From UBA6019 sp036564345 (GTDB lineage: Bacteria; Chloroflexota; Dormibacteria; Dormibacterales; Dormibacteraceae), in assembly GCA_036564345.1 (NCBI GenBank), contig DATCOZ010000128.1, positions 1 to 5,984 of the forward strand: DNA of 5,984 nt, given 5' to 3'. Under the pieces are notes generated by a model. That model saw only the letters and a list, made by a program, of their open reading frames with translations, had not been told where the DNA came from and made no database searches. Positions 1 to 4,813 of this stretch are shown in pieces; the stretch's first letter is position 1; every line of letters begins with the position of its first letter. The position numbers and the translations under genes are program-made.

Positions 1-719
1 CAGTGTCGCTCGAGGTGCGCGAGGGTGAGATCCATGGCGTGATCGGCCCTAACGGCTCCGGCAAGACAACGCTCTTTAACGTCATCTCCGGCATTTACCG
101 CCCTAGCGGCGGCACAGTCGAGCTCGAGGGTAAGAATGTCACCGCACGCTCCTCCTTCGAGATGTCGCGACTGGGCATCGCACGCACCTTCCAGAACCTG
201 CGCCTCTTCCGCCAGCTGACGGTGCTGGAGAACGTGCTGGTCGCGCTCGACCGGGACCCAATCCGCGCCCATGTGCGGTATCTGATTGCGCCCTGGGCGG
301 TTCTCCGCAGCGAGCGCGAGCGGCGCGCCGAGGCGCTCCGGCTGCTCGCCCGATTCGGCCTCGACAAGCTGCATGAGGAAATGCCGGGGAACTTGCCCTA
401 TGGGCGGCAGCGGCAACTCGAGATCGCCCGCGCGTTGGCGGCCGGCCCCCGCCTGCTCCTCCTCGATGAGCCGGCCGCAGGTCTCAATGCGGCGGAGCAA
501 GCAGGACTGAAAGAGACCATCAGGCGCATCCGCGACTCGGGTGTCACCGTGATCGTGATCGAGCACAACATGGGGCTCGTGATGAACGTCTGCGAGCGAC
601 TCACCGTGCTCGCGCATGGCAAGGTGATCGCGTCGGGCAACCCCACCGAGGTCTCCCGCGACCCGCTCGTGATCGAGGCCTACCTGGGCCAGGGCGCAGA
701 CGAAGCAGAGGCGGTCTAG
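1..719 (+). CDS. livG: LivG-like branched-chain amino acid ABC transporter ATPase (5' partial)
   Basis: Cytoplasmic ATPase subunit of a Liv/HAAT-type ABC importer, which powers uptake of branched-chain amino acids or related amides and carboxylates. Counting from the GTG at 3: Walker A GPNGSGKT at residues 15-22, Q-loop Q64 in ARTFQNLRLF, signature LPYGRQRQLEIARAL from 131, Walker B LLLLDEP at 151-157 with catalytic E156, and H-loop H188 in IVIEHNM. The degenerate signature (LPYGR instead of LSGGQ) and the following DEPAAGLN are typical of LivG rather than LivF. The gene is cut by the window start: Walker A normally lies about 35-45 residues in, so the first strands and the A-loop aromatic are missing and the GTG at 3 is very probably internal. 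It ends in TAG directly abutting the next ATPase, so the two are co-transcribed. Family is certain; substrate is inferred. Confidence 0.93.
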   Translation, partial: VSLEVREGEIHGVIGPNGSGKTTLFNVISGIYRPSGGTVELEGKNVTARSSFEMSRLGIARTFQNLRLFRQLTVLENVLVALDRDPIRAHVRYLIAPWAVLRSERERRAEALRLLARFGLDKLHEEMPGNLPYGRQRQLEIARALAAGPRLLLLDEPAAGLNAAEQAGLKETIRRIRDSGVTVIVIEHNMGLVMNVCERLTVLAHGKVIASGNPTEVSRDPLVIEAYLGQGADEAEAV

Positions 720-1430
720 GTGGCCGGAGGTCTGGCGGTCCGCGGTCTCTGCGTCAGCTACGGCCGCGTCGCCGCCGTCAGCGACGTCAGTTTTACGGTA
801 CCGGAGGCGTCCGGGCTGGGCATCATCGGCGCTAACGGGGCGGGCAAGAGCTCGACTCTGAAGGCCATCTTCAGACAAGTCGGCGCAACCTCTCAGACGC
901 TTGAGTTCGACGGCGTCTCGCTCTCTGCCACGCCAGCTCATCGAATCGTCAGCCTTGGCATCGGCTACGTCCCGGAGGGGCGCCGGATCTTTCCCGGACT
1001 GAGCGTCCGCAAGAACCTCCTGATGGGCGCCTACAGCCAGAGCTGGCGCCGGCTGACCGATCGCATTGAACGCGTCTATGACCTCTTTCCCGGCCTAAAG
1101 GTCTTCGACGGCGGGCTGGCGGGTGCGCTCAGCGGAGGTCAACAGCAGATGCTCGCGATCGGCCGGGGCCTCATGAGCGGCCCGCGCCTGTTGGTCTTGG
1201 ACGAACCGTCGATGGGGTTGGCGCCCGTGCTGATCGACGACATCGCACGCAGCCTCCGTCACTTGCGCCAGGAGGGTATGAGCATGCTTCTGGTGGAGCA
1301 GAACGCCAAGCTCACATTCGGGTTGACCGACCGCTGCCTCGTGCTGGAGAACGGAGCCGTCGTCAAGGAGGGAACCTCAGAAGAGCTGCGAGACGACCCC
1401 GATGTGAGAAGGATCTACCTGGGCATTTGA
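720..1430 (+). CDS. livF: LivF-like branched-chain amino acid ABC transporter ATPase
   Basis: Second ATPase of the Liv/HAAT importer; it pairs with the LivG-like subunit to drive the permeases. The 236 aa are full length for LivF. Visible motifs: Walker A GANGAGKS (37-44), YVPEGRRIFPGLSV (83-96) where E86 sits at the Q-loop position, signature LSGGQ (137-141), Walker B LLVLDEP (157-163) followed by SMGLAPV, and LLVEQNA with Q194 in place of the H-loop histidine. The Glu at the Q-loop and Gln at the H-loop are normal for LivF. The GTG at 720 directly follows the upstream TAG (717-719); AGAGG at 707-711, eight bases before it, is a fair ribosome binding site inside the preceding gene, implying translational coupling. 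The gene ends the operon here, since the next gene is on the opposite strand. Specificity cannot be read from the ATPase alone; amide, urea or aromatic-acid importers use the same subunits. Confidence 0.95.
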   Translation: MAGGLAVRGLCVSYGRVAAVSDVSFTVPEASGLGIIGANGAGKSSTLKAIFRQVGATSQTLEFDGVSLSATPAHRIVSLGIGYVPEGRRIFPGLSVRKNLLMGAYSQSWRRLTDRIERVYDLFPGLKVFDGGLAGALSGGQQQMLAIGRGLMSGPRLLVLDEPSMGLAPVLIDDIARSLRHLRQEGMSMLLVEQNAKLTFGLTDRCLVLENGAVVKEGTSEELRDDPDVRRIYLGI

Positions 1431-1589
1431 ATCCACCGAGGCGCGCTCAATGCGTTCCACACTCCCGACAAGGCGCCCACCTCCCGAGCGTTGCGGGGCG
1501 AAGTCCCGGCACCCACTTGGCGTCACTGCAGCTCAGGGCCGCTGGCGGATCGGATTCCGGGCTCGTGGCGGATCGGGTTCCGCTCGCGA
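1431..1589. other. Convergent intergenic region, no gene seen
   Basis: This 159-base stretch lies between the 3' ends of the LivF-like gene (+) and the HxlR-like gene (-). I see no convincing coding sequence, tRNA or classical terminator: there is no strong GC hairpin followed by a T run on either strand. Frames open through it look like low-information GC-rich read-through. Its one clear structure is the tandem repeat at 1543-1586. Confidence 0.6.
1543..1586. repeat. Imperfect tandem direct repeat, two units
   Basis: Two adjacent copies, 1543-1565 (23 nt) and 1566-1586 (21 nt), share TGGCGGATCGG, then TTCC, then GCTCG. They differ by one A/G substitution and a two-base GG gap. The repeat ends four bases before the stop codon of the HxlR-like gene, in the 3' trailer of that transcript. 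It looks like a local slippage duplication. No function is evident. Confidence 0.75.
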
Positions 1590-2066
1590 TCAGCTGACGG
1601 GGACCGGCCTCTCCGCCTGTGCCGGCACCACCGCGCCCCGGGCGCGGGCGTTCCGGGCCGTCAGCTCGCCGCCGCAGTGCGAGCATGTCAGGAGGGCCAC
1701 CGAGTCGTGTCCGCAGTCGAGGTGCTCCACCTTCACCGGTGGGGCGCCGGCCTGCGCCCAGCGATCGCCCCACTGGCGGAGCGTGACGATCACCGGATAC
1801 AGGTCCCGGCCCTTGTCGGTCAGCCGGTACTCCGACCTGGGTGGGTGCTCCTGGTACCGGACCGGCTCCAGGATTCCGTGCCGGACCAGCATCTCCAAGC
1901 GTTCGGAGAGGATGTTGCGGGAGACGCCGAGGCGGCTCTGAAACTCGTCGAAGCGGCGGACGCCGAGGAAGGCATCGCGCACGACCAGCAGGGTCCACCA
2001 CTCGCCAACGACCTCGAGCGCCTGGGCGACCGAGCAGGTCATCCCGGCAAAGCTGGTCCGTCTCAC
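1590..2066 (-). CDS. HxlR-family winged-helix transcriptional regulator
   Basis: A DNA-binding regulator of the HxlR family, dimeric winged-helix proteins that often sense reactive electrophiles, quinones or aldehydes and commonly control an adjacent divergent gene. The 158 aa show the family pattern: C11-S-V near the N-terminus, EWWTLLVVRDAFLGVRRFDE (22-41), recognition-helix region LGVSRNILSERLEMLVRHGI (46-65), the wing around EHPPRSEYRLTDKGRDLYPV (73-92) and RQWGDRW (97-103). C11 matches the conserved N-terminal cysteine that in some family members is redox-active. The C-terminus adds a CGH (118-120) and CSHC (128-131) cluster. The start is GTG at 2064-2066, with AGGA (complement of 2074-2077) seven bases upstream; the ATG at 2072-2074 is out of frame and stops after three codons, while the in-frame ATG at 2040-2042 is less likely. 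It diverges from the MFS exporter and probably controls it. Family is sure; inducer unknown. Confidence 0.95.
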   Translation of the reverse strand: MRRTSFAGMTCSVAQALEVVGEWWTLLVVRDAFLGVRRFDEFQSRLGVSRNILSERLEMLVRHGILEPVRYQEHPPRSEYRLTDKGRDLYPVIVTLRQWGDRWAQAGAPPVKVEHLDCGHDSVALLTCSHCGGELTARNARARGAVVPAQAERPVPVS

Positions 2067-2143
2067 CGCCCCATCCTAGCAGTCGGTTTCATCACGCCCA
2101 ATAGTAAGTTGCATGATAGAACGCTATCTGCTACGGTCGGCCG
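2067..2143. promoter_or_regulatory. Divergent promoter region of the HxlR-like regulator and MFS exporter
   Basis: This 77-base spacer is less GC-rich than its surroundings. For the + strand gene, TTGCAT (2109-2114), a 17-base spacer and TACGGT (2132-2137, fits the actinobacterial TAnnnT -10) would start transcription close to the GTG at 2144. No Shine-Dalgarno sequence precedes that GTG, so the exporter message is probably leaderless. On the - strand, TACTAT (complement of 2101-2106) is a 4/6 match to the -10 box and would give a leader of about 28 bases containing AGGA; its -35 is unclear. The promoters are inferred from sequence only. Confidence 0.45.
2111..2131. promoter_or_regulatory. 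Inverted repeat, candidate HxlR operator
   Basis: GATAG (2115-2119), a four-base spacer AACG, then CTATC (2124-2128) form a perfect inverted repeat. It is flanked by GCA (2111-2113) on the left and TGC (2129-2131) on the right, so the symmetry extends if one asymmetric T (2114) is skipped. It lies between the proposed -35 and -10 of the exporter and upstream of the regulator's -10, where a bound dimer would block transcription. Assignment to the HxlR-like protein rests on position and symmetry only. Confidence 0.45.
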
Positions 2144-3556
2144 GTGCCCCGCACCCCCTCCCGAGCTGTCATTCTGCTGGTCACCGGGCTGCCGGCCTTC
2201 CTGGTCTCCCTGAACCTACTTGTGATGGCGGTCGCCTTCCCGGCCCTCCAGACCTCCTTCCCGCACAGCTCTCGGGCCGACCTGTCCTGGGTGCTCAACG
2301 CCCACAACATCGTCTTCGGCGCCCTCCTCATCCCGGGTGGCCGGGCTGCGGACCGCTGGGGCAGGCGTCGAATGTTTGGGTTCGGGCTGCTGGTCTTCAC
2401 CGCCGGCTCCCTGGCCTGCGGCCTGGCCCCCACAGTGCCCTGGCTGATCGCCGGCCGGATCGTGCAGGGGGCCGGCAGCGCACTGGTGGCGCCGGCCTCG
2501 CTGGGGCTGCTGCTGGCCGCCTTCCCGGCCGCCCAGCGCGCCACGGCGGTCACGATCTGGGGTGGGATCTCATCGCTGGGGGCCGCCCTGGGTCCGACCC
2601 TGGGCGCCTCGATCGTGGTCGCGGCGCAGTGGCGCTGGGTCTTCTTCGTCTACGTCCCGATCGCGCTCACGACCGCCGCCCTGAGCTATGTACTGCTGAC
2701 CGAGTCGAGCGAGCCGGAGAGTGGCCGGATCCCGGACTGGCTCGGGGTGGTGATGCTCTGTGTCGCCCTCGCGGCACTCGCCCTCGGCATCGTCGAGGGA
2801 CGCGACTGGGGCTGGGGCGACCCCCGGGTGCTGGGCTCGCTCCTGCTCGCGGTGGTGGTCTTGCCCCTGTTCGTCTGGCGCTCAGCCACCCACCCCGCAC
2901 CCCTGCTCGACCTGACCCTGTTCAGGATCCGGTCCTTCAGTGTTGCCAACCTTGCCGTGCTGATCTTCTCGGTCGGCTTTTTCGGCCAGGTCCTGGTCGG
3001 GATCCTGTTCCTGACCTCGATCTGGCACTACGGGCTGTTCATTGCGGCGCTGGCGATCACCCCGACGCCGGTGATTGCAGCGCTGGCTGCGGCGCCCGCC
3101 GGGCAGCTGGCGAACCGCTTCGGGTTTCGAGCGGTCTGCGCGGGCGGCGGGCTCCTCTTTGCGGCCGGGGCCCTCTGGCTCCACGTCACTGTCACCGCCC
3201 ACCCCAACTACCCGGCGGTCTGGCTGCCGTCGGCTCTCCTGCTCGGGCTCGGAATTGGAATCTGTTTTCCGGTTCTGAGCGCGGCCTCGGTCTCCGGCCT
3301 CCCCAGCACCCGATTCGCCGTCGGCGGGGCGGTCAACCAGGCCGCCCGCCAGCTCGGCGCGGTGCTGGGGGTGGCGGTGGCCGTGGCCGTGATCGGCAGC
3401 GCCACCTCGGCCCACGGGCTGAGCTCCTTCACGGACTGGTTCCTGGTCTCGGGCCTGCTCGCCGTCGCCTCGGCGGCGGTCTCGCTGTTGATCGGCTCGC
3501 GCAGCCAAGCGACGCGCCCGCTGCATGCCCCCGCGCTGGAGACGGCCCACCCATGA
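2144..3556 (+). CDS. MFS transporter, DHA2 (EmrB/QacA-like) drug exporter family
   Basis: Proton-coupled exporter of the inner membrane; DHA2 proteins usually extrude toxic organic compounds or lipophilic cations. The 470 aa contain about fourteen hydrophobic segments, roughly at 8-34, 50-68, 78-98, 100-128, 136-160, 166-186, 200-217, 228-246, 265-292, 296-320, 330-350, 357-382, 400-420 and 430-451, as expected for 14-TM DHA2 rather than 12-TM DHA1. Motif A is GGRAADRWGRRR (65-76), motif B lies around R105 in AGRIVQGAGSA, motif C is in GAALGPTLGAS (146-156), and WRWVFFVYVP (163-172) matches the family's WRWIFFINVP. The usual acidic residue of TM1 (LD..VV..ALP) appears as N24 in SLNLLVMAVAFPAL, and the usual Asn of INVP is Y170. 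GTG at 2144 is the only start upstream of TM1; an in-frame stop lies at 2117. It diverges from an HxlR-like regulator and overlaps the thioesterase by four bases. Substrate unknown. Confidence 0.94.
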   Translation: MPRTPSRAVILLVTGLPAFLVSLNLLVMAVAFPALQTSFPHSSRADLSWVLNAHNIVFGALLIPGGRAADRWGRRRMFGFGLLVFTAGSLACGLAPTVPWLIAGRIVQGAGSALVAPASLGLLLAAFPAAQRATAVTIWGGISSLGAALGPTLGASIVVAAQWRWVFFVYVPIALTTAALSYVLLTESSEPESGRIPDWLGVVMLCVALAALALGIVEGRDWGWGDPRVLGSLLLAVVVLPLFVWRSATHPAPLLDLTLFRIRSFSVANLAVLIFSVGFFGQVLVGILFLTSIWHYGLFIAALAITPTPVIAALAAAPAGQLANRFGFRAVCAGGGLLFAAGALWLHVTVTAHPNYPAVWLPSALLLGLGIGICFPVLSAASVSGLPSTRFAVGGAVNQAARQLGAVLGVAVAVAVIGSATSAHGLSSFTDWFLVSGLLAVASAAVSLLIGSRSQATRPLHAPALETAHP

Positions 3557-4047
3557 AGAGCCGGACAATCACCTGGGAGGAGCCGGGCGGGGCGGCTGCC
3601 GAGGGCTTGGCCATGACCGGCCTGGAATACCTGCGGGCGATGGCCGACGGACGGCTGCCAGGGCCCCCAATCGGGGCCACGATGGGGATGATGCCAGGCG
3701 GGTTTGAGACTGGCAGGGCGGTATTCTTCGCCGACCCTGGCGAGTACCACTACAACCCGATCGGGACCGTCCATGGCGGTCTCGCCGCGACTCTCCTCGA
3801 CTCCGCCATGTCCTGCGCCGTGCATACCACGCTGGCGGCCGGCGACCGTTACACGACCCTCGAAATCAAGGTGAACTTCGTCCGCCCGATTGCGATCGAG
3901 ACCGGCCGCCTGCGGGCTGAGGGCCGGCTCCTCCACCGGGGGGGCCTGATCGCGACCGCGGAGGGAAGCATCGTCGCGGAGCGGGATGGGCAGCTCCTCG
4001 CTCACGGCACCACCACCTGCCTGCTGATGCGCGCCAGACCGGCCTGA
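3553..4047 (+). CDS. PaaI-like hotdog-fold thioesterase
   Basis: Small cytoplasmic acyl-CoA thioesterase of the PaaI/4HBT hotdog superfamily; relatives hydrolyse aryl- or acyl-CoA thioesters and act as dimers or tetramers. The 164 aa have the usual length. The signature is HYNPIGTVHGGLAATLLDSA (66-85): H74-G-G-L forms the active-site helix start, and D83 is the position of the catalytic acidic residue seven after the second Gly. Core strands follow: TTLEIKVNFVRPI (101-113), GRLRAEGRLLHRG (118-130), ATAEGSIVAERDGQLLAHGT (134-153). The ATG (3553-3555) overlaps the exporter's TGA (3554-3556) as ATGA; GGAG at 3538-3541 is a rather distant SD (11 bases), so reinitiation is likely. The same frame is open far upstream through the exporter gene, which is a GC-rich artefact and not a fusion. 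Coupling suggests both proteins act on the same compound class; the substrate is not identifiable. Confidence 0.93.
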   Translation: MKSRTITWEEPGGAAAEGLAMTGLEYLRAMADGRLPGPPIGATMGMMPGGFETGRAVFFADPGEYHYNPIGTVHGGLAATLLDSAMSCAVHTTLAAGDRYTTLEIKVNFVRPIAIETGRLRAEGRLLHRGGLIATAEGSIVAERDGQLLAHGTTTCLLMRARPA

Positions 4048-4066
4048 TCAGGTGGCGGCGCCGCCT
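4043..4066. other. Two adjacent palindromes at the thioesterase 3' end, possible hairpin
   Basis: CCTGATCAGG (4043-4052) is a perfect palindrome spanning the TGA stop, and GGCGGCGCCGCC (4054-4065) is a second perfect palindrome one base later. In RNA, AGGUGG (4050-4055) and CCGCCU (4061-4066) could form a six-pair stem with one G-U and a five-base loop. No T run follows, so this is at best a weak or factor-assisted end for the exporter-thioesterase transcript. The 90-base gap to the convergent TetR-like gene otherwise shows nothing. Confidence 0.35.
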
Positions 4067-4137
4067 AGCAGTGCGAGGAGGGCTGCCGCTGGCGTCGAGC
4101 AATTCGCGAGACGACTCACAGCCAGGGGTGCCGCGGG

Positions 4138-4710
4138 TCAGCCCTGATGCTCGGCGCCCAGCAGCGCGAGTGCGTTGTGGATGCCCTGGTCGAGGACGTC
4201 GTCGGCGAGCTGCCGGTCGGCTAGGGCGCGGGAAAGTTGGAGCGTCCCGACCATCAGGGCGAAGACGCTTAGCGCCTGCACGCGCTTTGACTGGGGATCG
4301 TCGGGCGCCAATTGGGCGGCAGCGTCATCGATGATCGCCAGCTGCCCATCGGTGTAGGCGCGCTTCACGGCGTCGGACGAGCGCACGATCTCGTCGAGGA
4401 GCGCGGCCGATGGACAGCCGCCTTCGGTGTCGTCGCGGTGCTGAGGCGATAGATACCCGCGAACTATCTCCTCGAGCGACTGCGTGCCGTATCGCTCGCG
4501 CTGCTCGCGGAGCTCGTCCGCGACCGTGCTCGCGACGAGGTCCTCCTTCGAGTCGAAGTGGGCATAGAAGGCGCCATTGGTCAGGCCGGCGTCGGCCATG
4601 AGCGCCGCCACCCCAGAGGCATCGATCCCGTCCCGCTTGAGCCGACGGCCGGCCGCCTCGATGATCCGCCGCCGCGTCGTCTGCTTGTGCTCTTTCCCGT
4701 ACCGGGCCAT
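4138..4710 (-). CDS. TetR/AcrR-family transcriptional regulator
   Basis: A dimeric one-component repressor with an N-terminal helix-turn-helix and a C-terminal ligand pocket. From the ATG at 4708-4710 it has 190 aa: the HTH spans about 12-58 (TRRRIIEAAGRRL, then VAALMADAGLTNGAFYAHFD, then SKEDLV), followed by a helical ligand domain with GGCPSAALLDEIV (97-109). C99 lies at the conserved GCP position of this subfamily; NemR-type relatives use a cysteine in this region as an electrophile sensor, so redox or electrophile sensing is possible here. I chose this start because AAGGGAG (complement of 4717-4723) sits six bases upstream. The in-frame ATG at 4756-4758 would add 16 residues but overlaps a perfect TATAAT -10 box, so it is unlikely to be used. 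It diverges from an SDR gene with shared palindromes and probably represses both that gene and itself. Confidence 0.95.
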   Translation of the reverse strand: MARYGKEHKQTTRRRIIEAAGRRLKRDGIDASGVAALMADAGLTNGAFYAHFDSKEDLVASTVADELREQRERYGTQSLEEIVRGYLSPQHRDDTEGGCPSAALLDEIVRSSDAVKRAYTDGQLAIIDDAAAQLAPDDPQSKRVQALSVFALMVGTLQLSRALADRQLADDVLDQGIHNALALLGAEHQG

Positions 4711-4726
4711 CGGCGACTCCCTTACC

Positions 4727-4745
4727 GGGAAGGCTGCTCCTTCCC
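4727..4745. promoter_or_regulatory. Perfect 7-bp inverted repeat in the TetR-like gene's leader
   Basis: GGGAAGG (4727-4733), loop CTGCT, CCTTCCC (4739-4745). In the regulator's message this would be a stable hairpin lying in the short leader and ending three bases before the Shine-Dalgarno sequence. On the DNA it ends two bases before the SDR's TTGACA. It could therefore act as a leader hairpin affecting translation, or as an extra protein site. The symmetry is seen directly; the role is inferred. Confidence 0.5.
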
Positions 4746-4753
4746 TCTTGACA

Positions 4754-4766
4754 GCCATTATATGGC
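4754..4766. promoter_or_regulatory. Inverted repeat GCCAT-TAT-ATGGC, candidate operator
   Basis: Five-base arms with a three-base centre, directly after the SDR's TTGACA and covering the regulator's TATAAT (complement of 4757-4762). Occupation by a TetR-type dimer would block RNA polymerase on both strands. It is shorter than a typical TetR operator and may be a half of a composite site with the palindrome at 4770-4781. Confidence 0.4.
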
Positions 4767-4769
4767 ACC

Positions 4770-4781
4770 CGTAATATTACG
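4770..4781. promoter_or_regulatory. 12-bp perfect palindrome CGTAATATTACG, candidate TetR operator
   Basis: A perfect palindrome that contains the proposed SDR -10 (TAATAT, 4772-4777) and lies in the spacer of the regulator's promoter. Perfect AT-centred dyads over a -10 box beside a divergent TetR-family gene are the classical autoregulatory layout. It is the best operator candidate here. Confidence 0.55.
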
Positions 4782-4813
4782 ACCATCAGTCAATTATTGC
4801 AAGGGAGTTCACG

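Larger units (their letters stand above)
4711..4813. promoter_or_regulatory. Divergent control region between TetR-like regulator and SDR
   Basis: An unusually AT-rich island for this sequence. On the + strand, perfect TTGACA (4748-4753), an 18-base spacer and TAATAT (4772-4777) form a promoter for the SDR with a start near 4784. On the - strand, perfect TATAAT (complement of 4757-4762) would start the regulator message near 4750; its -35 (TGGTCG, complement of 4780-4785) is weak. Both genes carry AAGGGAG exactly six bases before their ATG (SDR copy 4801-4807). The two promoters overlap face to face, so a single bound repressor could block both. Confidence 0.7.

Noticed and set aside
3..5. 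GTG at 3 as the true start of the LivG-like protein
   Set aside because: It would put Walker A at residue 15 and omit the first strand and A-loop, so the gene almost certainly begins before the window.
1431..1589. Possible tRNA or small RNA between the LivF-like and HxlR-like genes
   Set aside because: No cloverleaf, T-loop GTTCRA consensus or terminator-ended hairpin could be placed; the only structure is the tandem repeat.
1450..2213. Plus-strand open frames opposite the HxlR-like gene
   Set aside because: The minus-strand HxlR protein is a clear family match over its full length; the + strand translations have no domain and biased composition.
2113..3552. Long + strand open frame running into the thioesterase, suggesting a 644-residue fusion protein
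   Set aside because: The upstream 480 codons are read out of frame through a well-supported MFS exporter and give an Arg/Pro/Gly-rich sequence with no domain. Only the part from ATG 3553 has real thioesterase sequence.
2882..4005. Long minus-strand open frames opposite the exporter and thioesterase (2882-3568 and 3208-4005)
   Set aside because: They are antisense shadows of GC-rich genes, with Arg/Gly/Gln/Pro-rich low-complexity translations and no recognisable motifs.
4711..4758. Upstream ATG (4756-4758) as the start of the TetR-like regulator, adding 16 residues
   Set aside because: It overlaps a perfect TATAAT for the same gene and lacks a good SD, while the ATG at 4708-4710 has AAGGGAG at ideal spacing and gives a normal TetR N-terminus.
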